Source of the DNA: Allomuricauda sp.
GTDB lineage: Bacteria; Bacteroidota; Bacteroidia; Flavobacteriales; Flavobacteriaceae
Length of the DNA: 64,000 bases
Direction of reading: 5' to 3'
Assembly: GCF_028280385.1 (NCBI RefSeq)
Contig: NZ_JANQLX010000003.1
Location: 62,001-126,000 of the forward strand
Under the pieces are notes generated by a model. The model saw only the letters and a program-made list of their open reading frames with translations, made no database searches and was not told the origin of the DNA. Within the stretch, counting starts at the first letter, position 1. Each line of letters starts with the position of its first letter. Position numbers and translations under genes: made by a program. Positions 1 to 9,514 of the stretch are shown here, in pieces.

Positions 1-309
1 GAGATTATTGTAGATGCCTTGAATATAGAACGGGAATTTATCACCGAATCACTTCCGGTAAGTTTGATTGGTATGAATGCCAAGTTGATGACACAATACT
101 TGGAGTTTGTAACGGATCGTTTATTGGTGGAACTAGGATGTGAAAAAGAATACAATGCCAGTAATCCATTTGATTTTATGGATATGATTTCCCTTCAAGG
201 GAAAACCAACTTCTTTGAAAAAAGAGTGTCGGAATATCAAAAAGCCGGCGTTTTGAACAAAGAAAAAGATGCTGATTCCCAAAAGATCAGCTTTGACGCG
301 GACTTCTAG
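1..309 (+). CDS. nrdB: Ribonucleotide reductase class Ia, beta subunit (3' part)
   Basis: The frame is open from base 1 and stops at 309, so only the last 102 residues are present and the start lies upstream of the window. The text matches the C-terminal helices of the R2 subunit, which carries the diiron-tyrosyl radical cofactor used to start ribonucleotide reduction. It ends in an acidic-aromatic tail (FDADF), the type of tail R2 uses to dock on R1. The metal ligands are not in the visible part except possibly the region around NIEREF. nrdA follows 140 bases later on the same strand, so the pair is probably one operon. The methionine at 19 is not a start; it is a TTG codon inside the gene. 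Confidence 0.93.
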   Translation, partial: EIIVDALNIEREFITESLPVSLIGMNAKLMTQYLEFVTDRLLVELGCEKEYNASNPFDFMDMISLQGKTNFFEKRVSEYQKAGVLNKEKDADSQKISFDADF

Positions 310-377
310 GAAGACCAACAGAACTTATAACCTCCCGCCCCAGAGGACGACTTAAAATAACTTGGCCCAAATCAAAA

Positions 378-391
378 TGTGGATGTCCACA
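378..391. promoter_or_regulatory. Short dyad between nrdB and nrdA
   Basis: TGTGGA-TG-TCCACA is a perfect 6-bp inverted repeat with a 2-base centre. Each half matches seven of nine bases of a DnaA box (TTATCCACA). DnaA is known to bind upstream of nrd genes in some bacteria, but a role here is only inference, and the motif could be chance. Confidence 0.25.
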
Positions 392-449
392 AAGTAACCT
401 ATGCTGTGGTGTAACCAACAGGCGTATCACTTAAAAATATTCGTAGCAC

Positions 450-2927
450 ATGTATGTAGTAAAAAGAGATGGAAGAAAAGAGCCGATGATGTTCGACAAG
501 ATCACGGCACGAGTTAGAAAACTTTGTTATGGCCTTAACGGCCTTGTGGATCCCGTAAAAGTGGCCATGAGAGTCATTGAAGGGCTATATGACGGGGTAA
601 CTACTTCTGAACTGGATAACTTGGCCGCCGAAATTGCGGCAACCATGACCACAACACATCCAGATTATGCCAAGTTAGCTGCCCGGATTTCCGTTTCCAA
701 TCTACATAAAAACACAAAAAAGTCCTTCTCCGAAACTATGAAGGACCTATATGAATATATCAACCCAAGAACAGGAAAGAAAGCCCCATTGTTATCGGAT
801 GAAGTGTTCAAGGTAATTTCGGAAAATGCCGAAAAACTGGATTCCACGATCATTTACAACCGGGATTTTGGCTACGATTATTTTGGTTTTAAAACCTTGG
901 AGCGTTCCTATCTGCTAAAGTTGAACGGCAAGATTGCAGAACGGCCGCAGCACATGCTCATGCGTGTTGCGGTAGGCATCCATTTGGAGGATTTGGACGC
1001 CGCTATTGAGACTTACGAGCTCATGTCCAAAAAATATTTTACCCATGCTACACCTACCCTGTTCAATTCAGGAACACCCAAGCCTCAGATGTCGTCCTGC
1101 TTTTTGCTGGCTATGAAAGACGACAGTATTGATGGTATTTACGATACACTGAAGCAGACCGCTAAAATTTCCCAGTCCGCTGGGGGTATTGGATTGTCCA
1201 TCCATAACATTCGTGCTACAGGATCGTATATTGCCGGTACCAATGGAACCTCCAATGGAATTGTACCAATGCTAAGGGTATTCAACGATACTGCCCGTTA
1301 CGTGGATCAAGGAGGTGGAAAAAGAAAAGGAAGTTTTGCCATTTACGTGGAACCCTGGCATGCCGATATCTTCGATTTTCTGGATTTGAAAAAGAACCAT
1401 GGTAAGGAAGAAATGCGTGCGCGTGACCTCTTCTACGCTATGTGGATTCCGGATTTGTTCATGAAAAGAGTAGAGGCCGATGGAGAGTGGACCCTGATGT
1501 GTCCCAATGAATGCCCGGATTTGTTCAACACCCATAGTGAGGCATTTGAGGAACTGTACACCAAATATGAAGCCGAAGGAAAAGGCAGAAAAACTATAAA
1601 GGCGCGTGATCTTTGGGAGAAAATATTGGAGTCGCAGATTGAAACAGGCACCCCTTACATGCTTTATAAAGATGCTGCCAACAGAAAGAGCAACCAGAAA
1701 AACTTGGGAACTATCCGCTCCTCCAATCTATGTACGGAGATTTTGGAATACACCTCCCCTGATGAGGTAGCGGTATGTAACTTGGCTTCCATTGCCCTTC
1801 CCATGTTCGTAAAAAATGGTCAGTTTGACCATAAGGAGTTGTTCAAGGTAACGAAAAGGGTGACCAAAAACCTGAACCGTGTCATAGATCGGAACTATTA
1901 TCCGGTAAAAGAGGCTGAAAATTCCAATATGAGACACCGCCCCGTAGGATTGGGGGTACAAGGTTTGGCAGATACCTTTATCATGTTGCGTTTGCCTTTT
2001 ACCAGTGATGAGGCCAAACAATTGAACCAAGAAATTTTTGAGACCCTATATTTTGCAGCGGTAACCGCCTCTATGGAAGAAGCCAAAACCGATGGCGTAT
2101 ATTCCAGCTATGAAGGTTCGCCAATTGCCAATGGAGAATTCCAGCACAATCTATGGGGCATCAAGGACGAAGAGTTGTCCGGCCGATGGGATTGGATCAA
2201 GTTGAGAAAGGATGTCAAAAAACACGGTGTGCGCAACTCTCTCTTGGTAGCACCTATGCCAACAGCATCCACCTCCCAGATTTTAGGTAATAATGAATGC
2301 TTTGAACCCTATACCTCCAACATCTATACCCGAAGGGTTTTGTCTGGGGAGTTTATTGTGGTGAACAAGCACCTTCTGGAAGATTTGGTGAAACTGGGAC
2401 TATGGAACGAGAACCTGAAACAGGAATTGATGCGGGCCAATGGTTCTGTACAGCATATTGATGTGATTCCGGATGACATCAAGGAACTGTACAAGACCGT
2501 TTGGGAACTCAGCATGAAGGACATTATCGATATGAGTAGACAACGTGGCTACTTTATTGACCAAAGCCAATCCTTGAATCTGTTTATGGAGAATGCCAAT
2601 TATTCCAAGTTGACCTCCATGCATTTCTACGCCTGGAAAAGCGGGCTTAAAACTGGAATGTATTATCTAAGGACCAAAGCAGCGGTAGATGCCATTAAGT
2701 TTACCTTGGACAATACCAAGAAAAAGGAGGTTCCGGTAAGCGTGGCCGCTGAGGCCGAGGTGATGGCCGCAGCGCCCAAAGCTGCAGAGGGAATTCAAGT
2801 GGAACCCACTCCGGTTGAACAACAGGAAGTGGATGTACAGCCCATGACACCCGAGGAAATGAAGGAACTGATTGCACGGGCCAAAGAGGGCCAGGCAGAC
2901 GACGATTGCCTGATGTGCGGATCATAG
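450..2927 (+). CDS. nrdA: Ribonucleoside-diphosphate reductase class Ia, alpha subunit
   Basis: This 825-residue protein reduces ribonucleoside diphosphates to deoxyribonucleotides together with NrdB. An ATP-cone (allosteric activity site) fills roughly residues 1-90, starting [10 protein letters not shown]. The active-site cysteine pair is C217 and C443. The thiyl-radical cysteine C428 lies in N426-L-C428-T-E430, the classic N-x-C-x-E triad. A long Ala/Glu/Pro-rich linker (about 755-815) leads to the C-terminal shuttle pair C820/C823 (CLMCGS), which passes reducing equivalents from thioredoxin or glutaredoxin. It lies downstream of nrdB with no terminator between them. It is full length for the Bacteroidetes class Ia enzymes and all key residues are present. 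Confidence 0.97.
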   Translation: MYVVKRDGRKEPMMFDKITARVRKLCYGLNGLVDPVKVAMRVIEGLYDGVTTSELDNLAAEIAATMTTTHPDYAKLAARISVSNLHKNTKKSFSETMKDLYEYINPRTGKKAPLLSDEVFKVISENAEKLDSTIIYNRDFGYDYFGFKTLERSYLLKLNGKIAERPQHMLMRVAVGIHLEDLDAAIETYELMSKKYFTHATPTLFNSGTPKPQMSSCFLLAMKDDSIDGIYDTLKQTAKISQSAGGIGLSIHNIRATGSYIAGTNGTSNGIVPMLRVFNDTARYVDQGGGKRKGSFAIYVEPWHADIFDFLDLKKNHGKEEMRARDLFYAMWIPDLFMKRVEADGEWTLMCPNECPDLFNTHSEAFEELYTKYEAEGKGRKTIKARDLWEKILESQIETGTPYMLYKDAANRKSNQKNLGTIRSSNLCTEILEYTSPDEVAVCNLASIALPMFVKNGQFDHKELFKVTKRVTKNLNRVIDRNYYPVKEAENSNMRHRPVGLGVQGLADTFIMLRLPFTSDEAKQLNQEIFETLYFAAVTASMEEAKTDGVYSSYEGSPIANGEFQHNLWGIKDEELSGRWDWIKLRKDVKKHGVRNSLLVAPMPTASTSQILGNNECFEPYTSNIYTRRVLSGEFIVVNKHLLEDLVKLGLWNENLKQELMRANGSVQHIDVIPDDIKELYKTVWELSMKDIIDMSRQRGYFIDQSQSLNLFMENANYSKLTSMHFYAWKSGLKTGMYYLRTKAAVDAIKFTLDNTKKKEVPVSVAAEAEVMAAAPKAAEGIQVEPTPVEQQEVDVQPMTPEEMKELIARAKEGQADDDCLMCGS

Positions 2928-2969
2928 TTGATACTGGACTTATCAGTATGTGATAGTGTTTATTGATAA

Positions 2970-3035
2970 AATACCTAGGTTGGTTCACCCCACATGAGTA
3001 ACTGCCTAGGTATTCATTTGAATTGAAAAATTCAA
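2970..3035 (+). other. Two stem-loops in the nrdA 3' region
   Basis: A perfect 10-bp inverted repeat, AATACCTAGG at 2970-2979 and CCTAGGTATT at 3005-3014, is followed directly by a 7-bp stem, TTGAATT/AATTCAA at 3018-3035, closed by a GAAA tetraloop. Both lie between the nrdA stop and the terminator at 3041. They may protect the mRNA 3' end; that role is inferred. Confidence 0.5.
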
Positions 3036-3040
3036 GCACA

Positions 3041-3067
3041 AAAAAAGCCGCATTAAGCGGCTTTTTT
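3041..3067. terminator. Bidirectional Rho-independent terminator
   Basis: The stem is GCCGC/GCGGC, flanked by six A residues on the left and six T residues on the right, so it can work in both directions. It sits between the convergent nrdA and the small GMC subunit gene. Confidence 0.9.
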
Positions 3068-3088
3068 AATTTATGTACGGTTAATCAT

Positions 3089-3739
3089 CTATAAAGACCA
3101 AGCCCTGCCTTGAGTAAGGGTTTCCACGTCGCCACAGCCAATGTATTCCCCTGGGATGGGTAAATAGGCCAAAACCTCTTCACCTACATATTCACTGGTT
3201 TTATAGGCCCAGATGGCCGAACCGCGCATCATGTTGGCAAAAGTATAACAGGCAATTTCATCATCAAGGGCTGCCCCACCACTTTCTTCAACAGCTTCTT
3301 TATAGGCTTCTATGGCTTCAGCATGCTGTTCTTCCACCTCGTCGGTCTGTTTTTTCAAATAAGTGGACAGAACAGGCTCTATATGTTCCGCTTCCAAGTC
3401 TGCCAAGGTCTCTTCTTGGGATTCGGACAAAACTTTATCCGTAAACTTGTCCATGCACATCTTAAGGAAATCTTGATCTTCCGCAGGCATGACCTCATTG
3501 GCAAATTTATCCAGGAACACATGCACATTTACTTCTGTGGCGGATGGAGTATCGGTTTTGGGTAAAATAATATCCAAAATGGTATGTACTACGGCTCCTT
3601 CATCCTTGGAAAAGAACTCGGGTGTCCAGTCCAGTACTTTTTTGCCCTTACAGCTTTGTACAATTCCCAAAAGGGTAGGGGTGGCCACCGCGTAGCCAAA
3701 TACCATCCCCATATTTTTTAATGCTACTCTTCTTTCCAT
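3089..3739 (-). CDS. Gluconate 2-dehydrogenase subunit 3 family protein (small subunit of GMC dehydrogenase)
   Basis: This 216-residue protein has an N-terminus with twin arginines (ERRVALK), a hydrophobic stretch and a possible lipobox (VQSC near residue 30), which fits a Tat export signal. The rest is a helical domain typical of the small 'hitch-hiker' subunit of FAD-dependent sugar and gluconate dehydrogenases. In known systems this subunit stabilises the GMC catalytic subunit and carries it through the Tat pore. Its ATG overlaps the stop of the upstream GMC gene by one base (TGATG), so translation is probably coupled. No haem-binding CxxCH is present, so the electron-accepting cytochrome is not encoded here. 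Confidence 0.88.
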   Translation of the reverse strand: MERRVALKNMGMVFGYAVATPTLLGIVQSCKGKKVLDWTPEFFSKDEGAVVHTILDIILPKTDTPSATEVNVHVFLDKFANEVMPAEDQDFLKMCMDKFTDKVLSESQEETLADLEAEHIEPVLSTYLKKQTDEVEEQHAEAIEAYKEAVEESGGAALDDEIACYTFANMMRGSAIWAYKTSEYVGEEVLAYLPIPGEYIGCGDVETLTQGRAWSL

Positions 3740-5454
3740 CAGATATTTCCTTTTTTAAGTTCTTGGGCAGCATGATTGGCCGCTCTTGCAGTAAAAGCCA
3801 TATAGGTAAGTGATGGGTTCACGCAACTCGCCGAGGTCATAAAGGCCCCATCGGTCACATATACATTCTTACAGTCGTGTACCTGATTATAGCCATTGAG
3901 CACGGAAGTTTTTCTGTTCCTTCCCATTCTCGCTGTTCCCATTTCATGGATTCCCAGACCAAGGGCACCTGGATTATCGTGTGGCTTAACATCTCTTAAT
4001 CCAGCTTTTTCCAACATCTCCACTGCTTGGTTTTTCATGTCCTCACGCATCTTGAGTTCGTTATCCTTCAACTCAGCGTCAAAAGTAACCGTGGGCAGTC
4101 CCCATTCGTCCAATTTGTCGTAATCCAAGGTCATTCTATTATCCTCGTAGGGAAGAACTTCACCAAAACCTCCCATACCGAAGGTCCAGCCTCCTGGTTT
4201 TAAGATGGCATCCTTAAGATCTTTTCCATGGGATACTTCAGAAATGATATCTTCCCAGTTGCCTCTACTGGCCCCTCCTTGGTAACCGTATCCTCTGATA
4301 AAGCTATCGGTATTGGAGCTTCCGCCCAGGTTCCTGAACCTTGGGATGTAGATGCCATTTGGCTTTCTTCCCTTATAATATTTGTCTTCAAACCCATCAA
4401 ATTTACCTCCTGCACCCACGTTCAAATGGTGGTCCATGATGTTTCTTCCCAGTTGGTCGGAATCATTGCCAAGTCCATTTGGAAATCTATCCGATTTGGA
4501 TTGCATCAGAATAGAAGTGGAGGCTATGGCCGAAGCACATAGGAATATTACTTTGGCCTTAAATTCGAACGCTTCCTTGGTAACACGATCAATTACTTTT
4601 ACCCCGGTGGCCTTTTTGGTGTCCGGGTCATAGATGACTTCATGTACAATGGAATCTGGACGTAGGGTCATGTTGCCCGTACGTTCGGCGGCCGGAAGCG
4701 TAGAGGATACACTACTGAAATAAGCTCCAAAAGGACATCCTCTAATACATCGGTTTCTATATTGGCATCGCGTTCTCCCATCTCCTTCAAACTTCTTGTC
4801 GCTATTGATGTGGGCCACTCTTCCTGCCGTGATGACCCTGCCATCAAAATGTTCGGCCACTTTTTCACGAACATGCTGTTCCACACAGTTTAGCTCCATC
4901 ATAGGCTCAAATTGCCCATCGGGAAGTTGTGGTAGGCCAAGCACTTCTCCGGTAACGCCAATATAACTTTCCACCTTGTCGTACCAAGGTGCAATATCTT
5001 TGTATCTAACGGGCCAATCCACAGCAATACCATCATTCTTGTTGGCCTCAAAATCAATATCGCTCCATCTATAGCTATGTCTTCCCCACATGATGGATCG
5101 TCCACCTACATGGTACCCTCTCATCCAATCAAATCGTTTGGTTTCGTTGTAGGGATGTTGAATGTCATCCACAAACCAATGTTTGGATGCTGTTTTAACA
5201 GTGTAACCAGTTCTATTTTGCTTTTCCTGCCGGGCGATGTCGGCTCTTGTAGGTTGGCCATTGTTAGGAAAATCCCAAGTGTCCATTAGGGCCGTTGGGT
5301 ATTCTCGGTGCTTCACCATTCTGCCACGTTCCAGGACCAAGGTCTTCAGTCCGTTCTCGCACAATTCCTTTGCAGCCCATCCCCCACTGATGCCCGTTCC
5401 CACTACGATGGCATCATAGGATTCCTGCTCTTCATTGTAATAAAATTTGCTCAT
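3739..5454 (-). CDS. GMC family FAD-dependent sugar dehydrogenase, catalytic subunit
   Basis: This 571-residue protein has an N-terminal FAD-binding GxGxxG (VVGTGISGG, residues 17-25) followed by E42 for the ribose. A cysteine cluster, C230-x5-C236-x3-C240 (CIRGCPFGA), is of the type seen in FAD sugar dehydrogenases that carry an Fe-S centre. The C-terminal GMC motifs GIHEMGTARMG (H503) and SCVNPSLT (N546) supply the likely catalytic His/Asn. There is no signal peptide; export with the Tat-bearing small subunit just downstream is likely. Related two-subunit enzymes oxidise glycosides at C3 and pass electrons to a cytochrome. The neighbouring DUF1080, TIM-barrel and Gfo/Idh/MocA genes support glycoside 3-oxidation, but gluconate or glucose oxidation cannot be excluded. 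A weak TACATTTA -7-like element lies upstream at 5476-5483. Confidence 0.9.
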   Translation of the reverse strand: MSKFYYNEEQESYDAIVVGTGISGGWAAKELCENGLKTLVLERGRMVKHREYPTALMDTWDFPNNGQPTRADIARQEKQNRTGYTVKTASKHWFVDDIQHPYNETKRFDWMRGYHVGGRSIMWGRHSYRWSDIDFEANKNDGIAVDWPVRYKDIAPWYDKVESYIGVTGEVLGLPQLPDGQFEPMMELNCVEQHVREKVAEHFDGRVITAGRVAHINSDKKFEGDGRTRCQYRNRCIRGCPFGAYFSSVSSTLPAAERTGNMTLRPDSIVHEVIYDPDTKKATGVKVIDRVTKEAFEFKAKVIFLCASAIASTSILMQSKSDRFPNGLGNDSDQLGRNIMDHHLNVGAGGKFDGFEDKYYKGRKPNGIYIPRFRNLGGSSNTDSFIRGYGYQGGASRGNWEDIISEVSHGKDLKDAILKPGGWTFGMGGFGEVLPYEDNRMTLDYDKLDEWGLPTVTFDAELKDNELKMREDMKNQAVEMLEKAGLRDVKPHDNPGALGLGIHEMGTARMGRNRKTSVLNGYNQVHDCKNVYVTDGAFMTSASCVNPSLTYMAFTARAANHAAQELKKGNI

Positions 5455-5590
5455 TGAATAGGATTGTTTATCTGCTAAATGTATTAATTATTAAATTAAT
5501 TTTCTACATTTAAACCCTATGTTTATTGAGAATTTGCTACTATAACGTTGTAGTTTTTTAATTCCATTTAATTTTATTTTATCAACCTTT

Positions 5591-6574
5591 ATGATTCGAA
5601 AAAATTTAATCCGATTTGGTATTCTTGCAGGAGTTGCTGTTGCTCTTTGTATGAATTATTCCTGTAAGCAGACCAAAAAAGAAGAAAGTGCCCCAACGGA
5701 AACAGCAGAAGAAGTGGTGGAACCCGAAACGCAAGATTTTAAAATTTCACTGGCCCAATGGTCCATTCACAAAATGATCAGGGAAGATGGGGTCGACCCT
5801 TATACGTTTGCCGAAAAAGCCAAAGCTTGGGGTTTTGAGGGACTTGAATATGTGAGCGGACTCTATTATCCTGAACTAGAAAAGGCCAATTTTTCGGCGG
5901 AGGCCATGAAGAATTTCGTGGATAAGAGTTTGGCTGAAAGCAAAAAACACGGACTTGAAAACCTGATCATCATGGTGGACGGACAAGGAGATCTTGCCAC
6001 TCCGGATGAAGCTGCCAGAAATGCCGCCGTGGAAAGCCATCACAAATGGGTGGATGCCGCCGCCGCGCTTGGGTGCCATTCTATTAGGGTAAACCTAAAC
6101 GGGAGCTCCGATCCAGAGGAATGGACCGCCGCTTCTGTGGATGGTCTTACCAAACTGTCAACCTATGCAAAGGAAAAGAACATCAACGTTATTGTGGAGA
6201 ACCATGGAGGACTTTCATCCAACGGTGCCATGATGGCCAAGGTGTTTGAAAAAGTGAACATGGAGAATTGCGGTACCCTTCCGGATTTTGGCAATTTCTG
6301 TATTACCTGGGGCAAATGGCCAGAGTGTTTGGACGCCTATGACCGATACAAGGGGATGAAGGAACTCATGCCATACGCCAAAGCGGTAAGTGCCAAATCG
6401 CACGATTTTGATGAGGAAGGAAACGAAATTCATTCGGACTATTCACGTATGCTCCAAATAGTTAAGGATGCAGGATATTCTGGATATATAGGGGTGGAAT
6501 ACGAAGGAAGTGAATTGAGCGAGGAAGAAGGAATTCTGGCCACCAAAAACTTATTGCTTAAATTGATGAAATAG
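5591..6574 (+). CDS. Exported TIM-barrel sugar isomerase/epimerase-like lipoprotein
   Basis: This 327-residue protein starts with a lipoprotein signal (hydrophobic stretch, then NYSC with C25 as the lipid site). A Glu/Pro-rich tether follows, then an AP-endonuclease-2 type TIM barrel from about residue 47 (FKISLAQWSIHKM). Likely metal or catalytic acids are in VENHGG, PDFGNF, SAKSHDFD and VEYEGSE. The family includes xylose isomerase-like enzymes and 3-keto-sugar epimerases or dehydratases. Because it is exported, a phosphorylated sugar substrate is unlikely; a 3-keto or free sugar fits better (inference). It is the first gene of a plus-strand run and is divergent from the GMC gene across 136 bases. 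Confidence 0.85.
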   Translation: MIRKNLIRFGILAGVAVALCMNYSCKQTKKEESAPTETAEEVVEPETQDFKISLAQWSIHKMIREDGVDPYTFAEKAKAWGFEGLEYVSGLYYPELEKANFSAEAMKNFVDKSLAESKKHGLENLIIMVDGQGDLATPDEAARNAAVESHHKWVDAAAALGCHSIRVNLNGSSDPEEWTAASVDGLTKLSTYAKEKNINVIVENHGGLSSNGAMMAKVFEKVNMENCGTLPDFGNFCITWGKWPECLDAYDRYKGMKELMPYAKAVSAKSHDFDEEGNEIHSDYSRMLQIVKDAGYSGYIGVEYEGSELSEEEGILATKNLLLKLMK

Positions 6575-6596
6575 TCCCCCACAAAACCTCAGGCTT

Positions 6597-7040
6597 ATGA
6601 AGGGATTTTTGCACCAGCTCTTTGACTATAATTTTTATTGCAATAAAAAGCTGATAGAACAATGCGCCGAAATGGAAACCGTTTCAGGGACGTGCACAAA
6701 GCTCTTTAGCCATATTTTAAATGCCCACCACATCTGGAATCACAGAATTGTGGGCAAGCCCCATGCTTTTAAAGTGTGGCAGCTGCATGAAGTGGAAGCT
6801 TGGGGCGATATCCACTATGAGAACCAGCGGACCTCTTTTGAGATCATAACCAATGCGGACGATTTTGGTAAAAGGATTGACTATGAAAACAGCCAGGGAA
6901 GAACCTATGCCAATGACCTCAAGGATATCCTATTCCATATCGTGAACCATTCCACACACCATAGGGGACAGATCCTGATGGATTTTCGGGCTTCTGGCAT
7001 GGAACCAGAACCATTGGACTATATTTTTTACAAAAGATAA
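6597..7040 (+). CDS. DinB family protein
   Basis: This 147-residue four-helix protein has the DinB-type histidine pattern: HHIWNH in the first half and HSTHHRGQ near the end, which together form a metal site in this superfamily. Members include thiol-dependent transferases and damage-inducible proteins, but the reaction of this one is unknown. It begins 22 bases after the exported isomerase and ends 11 bases before an MFS carrier, so it is probably co-transcribed with the sugar genes, although a DinB protein has no obvious part in that pathway. Confidence 0.85.
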   Translation: MKGFLHQLFDYNFYCNKKLIEQCAEMETVSGTCTKLFSHILNAHHIWNHRIVGKPHAFKVWQLHEVEAWGDIHYENQRTSFEIITNADDFGKRIDYENSQGRTYANDLKDILFHIVNHSTHHRGQILMDFRASGMEPEPLDYIFYKR

Positions 7041-7051
7041 TTTCTGAATTT

Positions 7052-8302
7052 ATGCGTTCCCAGGTTAGAATTCAATTGTCGGTGATGATGTTTTTGGAAT
7101 TCTTTGTTTGGGGTGGTTGGTTCGTTACCATGGGAATCTATTTGCCCAACACCCTGGGTGCCGATGGGTCCGAGATTGCGCTGGCGTATTCCACGCAATC
7201 TTGGGGCGCTATTATTGCCCCTTTTATTATAGGACTGATCGCCGACAGATATTTTAATGCTGAACGCATATTGGGGATATCCCACTTGATCGGAGCTGTT
7301 CTAATGTACCAGATGTCCAATGCGGTCGACTTTGGCGTATTTTACCCCTATGTACTCGGGTACATGATCATATACATGCCTACCTTGGCCCTGGTAAATT
7401 CGGTCTCTTTCAATCAAATGAAGGACCCGTCCAAAGAGTTTGCCCACATCAGGGTTTTTGGAACCATAGGATGGATCTTGGCGGGGCTTACCATCAGCTT
7501 TATAGGTTGGGACAGTGAAGCGGGCATAAAGGAAGGCTTGTTGAAAAATACATTTTTAATGGGGGCCATAGCGTCGGCGGCCATGGGATTGTTCAGTTTT
7601 ACACTGCCCAAGACCCCACCAAAAATCTCCAGGGGCAAAAAAGTGAAAGTTTCGGAAATTTTAGGCCTGGAAGCTTTAAAACTGTTGAAGGATAGAAACT
7701 TTCTCATGTTTTTTATCGCCTCTGTACTGATTTGCATTCCCTTGGCCTTTTATTACCAACATGCCGGACAGTTCCTAGGGGAGATAGGCGCTGGCTTTTC
7801 AGTTTTTGAATCCAAAATAGGGCCCGCGGGAATGATGACCATAGGACAATTTTCTGAGGTCATTTTTATGCTTTTGCTTCCTTATTTCTTTAAAAAATTT
7901 GGATTCAAAAAAACCATTTTGGTGGGAATGCTGGCTTGGGGCATACGCTACCTGCTGTTTGCATATGGAAATGCCGGAGAACTCATTTTCATGCTTGTAA
8001 CCGGCATTGCCCTACACGGAATTTGTTACGATTTTTTCTTTGTCTCCGGACAGATTTATACGGATTCAAAAGCCGGGGAAAAACACAAGAGTGCTGCCCA
8101 GGGATTAATCACATTGGCCACATATGGGTTGGGAATGCTGATCGGTTTTTGGACCGCCGGAAGAATAACGGATATGTATTTGATAGCCGACAACCAGCAC
8201 AACTGGGAAAATGTTTGGATTTTCCCAGCTGCCTTCGCTTTTGTTGTGTTACTATTATTTCTTCTATTCTTCAAGAAAGAAAAAGTATCTTATAAACCTT
8301 AA
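7052..8302 (+). CDS. MFS transporter of the nucleoside:H+ symporter (NupG-like) type
   Basis: This 416-residue protein has about 12 membrane segments. The N-terminal pattern FLEFFVWGGWFVTMG is typical of the NupG/XapB group of the major facilitator superfamily, whose known members import nucleosides with protons. In Bacteroidetes, members of this group often sit in sugar clusters, and here the gene lies between DinB and a second MFS gene, ahead of Gfo/Idh/MocA. A keto-sugar or glycoside product is therefore an equally plausible substrate. It is full length, ends in a short Lys-rich tail, and no defect is visible. Confidence 0.87.
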   Translation: MRSQVRIQLSVMMFLEFFVWGGWFVTMGIYLPNTLGADGSEIALAYSTQSWGAIIAPFIIGLIADRYFNAERILGISHLIGAVLMYQMSNAVDFGVFYPYVLGYMIIYMPTLALVNSVSFNQMKDPSKEFAHIRVFGTIGWILAGLTISFIGWDSEAGIKEGLLKNTFLMGAIASAAMGLFSFTLPKTPPKISRGKKVKVSEILGLEALKLLKDRNFLMFFIASVLICIPLAFYYQHAGQFLGEIGAGFSVFESKIGPAGMMTIGQFSEVIFMLLLPYFFKKFGFKKTILVGMLAWGIRYLLFAYGNAGELIFMLVTGIALHGICYDFFFVSGQIYTDSKAGEKHKSAAQGLITLATYGLGMLIGFWTAGRITDMYLIADNQHNWENVWIFPAAFAFVVLLLFLLFFKKEKVSYKP

Positions 8303-8320
8303 ACAAACCAAATATTAAAG

Positions 8321-9502
8321 ATGAGTATGGAAAACATTAAAAAGAACAGATTGTTCATTGCATCCTGTGTGGCCCTGTTGGTCACAGCAATGACCTTTGC
8401 CATAAGGGCGCGGTTGGAAACCGTATTTGGTCCCGAAGGGATTGGACTGACTTTGGAACAAATTGGTTGGGCATTCACCCCCGCATTTTTTGGATTTACC
8501 TTAGCCATGATTTTCGGGGGAATACTAGTGGATACCCTTGGCATTAAAAAAATCACATGGTTGGCCTTTATTACCCATGCCATTGGAATAACCTGGACCC
8601 TTTTGGCCCGGGACCAGACCTCCCTATTTTTGGCCACTTTGTTCGTGGGAATTGGAAACGGAATGGTGGAAGCTGCCCTGAACCCTATGATTGCCTCCAT
8701 GTACAGTGATAATAAGACCAAAATGCTCAACCGGTTCCACATCTGGTTTCCGGGCGGAATTGTGATCGGTTCCATTGTGGGCTGGTTGGTTATGGATGTG
8801 ATGGGCTTAAGTTGGCAGATCATGGTTGGGGTTCTATACATTCCCCTTATTATCTACGGCTTTATGTTCCTTGGCCAAGAATTTCCGGTTACGGAAAGGG
8901 TAAAAATGGGCGTGAGTAACCAAAAAATGTTCAAGAGTGTGGCCAAGCCCCTGTTTATTTTTATGGTGTTGTGCATGTTTCTGACTGCAGCAACCGAATT
9001 GGGAACCAATCAACGGATTGAATCTTTGCTGAAATCCACGGTGGCGGTGCCTCTCTTGGTGCTTGCATTTATCAATGGTATTATGGCCGCCGGTCGTGCA
9101 TTTGCAGGTCAGGTGGTGCACCGTTTGAAACCGGAGGGCATGTTGTTGTTCTCAGCAATATTTGCATTTTTGGGCTTGTGGTTGCTAACCATAACCAGTG
9201 GTCCAATGACCTTTGTGGCGGCCGCCGTATTTGCCATTGGAATTACGTTTTTCTGGCCAACAATGCTTTCCTTTGTGGCCGAATATATTCCAGAAAGTGG
9301 TGCCTTGGGGCTGTCCATTATGGGTGGAGCGGGAATGTTCTCCGTATCAGTGATTTTGCCCATTATGGGAAATATCATCGACAATGCCAGTGCCAATGAC
9401 GCCCTTAAAATTATGTCAGCCTTACCAGCAATCCTGATCATTCTGTTTTTAGGATTGAACCTATATATGAAAAAACGAAAAACAAACACACAAGAAGCTT
9501 AA
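8321..9502 (+). CDS. MFS transporter, sugar-type
   Basis: This 393-residue inner-membrane protein has about 12 predicted helices. A long second helix region (WAFTPAFFGFTLAMIFGGILVD) leads into the MFS loop 2-3 position. It is a second carrier, distinct from the NupG-like one 18 bases upstream. The Gfo/Idh/MocA gene starts 12 bases downstream, so it probably imports the compound that enzyme acts on. Substrate cannot be read from the sequence. The ATG at 8321 is followed by another at 8327; either could be used. Confidence 0.85.
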   Translation: MSMENIKKNRLFIASCVALLVTAMTFAIRARLETVFGPEGIGLTLEQIGWAFTPAFFGFTLAMIFGGILVDTLGIKKITWLAFITHAIGITWTLLARDQTSLFLATLFVGIGNGMVEAALNPMIASMYSDNKTKMLNRFHIWFPGGIVIGSIVGWLVMDVMGLSWQIMVGVLYIPLIIYGFMFLGQEFPVTERVKMGVSNQKMFKSVAKPLFIFMVLCMFLTAATELGTNQRIESLLKSTVAVPLLVLAFINGIMAAGRAFAGQVVHRLKPEGMLLFSAIFAFLGLWLLTITSGPMTFVAAAVFAIGITFFWPTMLSFVAEYIPESGALGLSIMGGAGMFSVSVILPIMGNIIDNASANDALKIMSALPAILIILFLGLNLYMKKRKTNTQEA

Positions 9503-9514
9503 AACGAAAATCGC

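Noticed and set aside
8299..8841. 180-codon minus-strand open frame under the MFS gene
   Set aside because: It is antisense to the conserved MFS gene, Pro/Ile-rich, has no family match or start context, and arises from codon bias.
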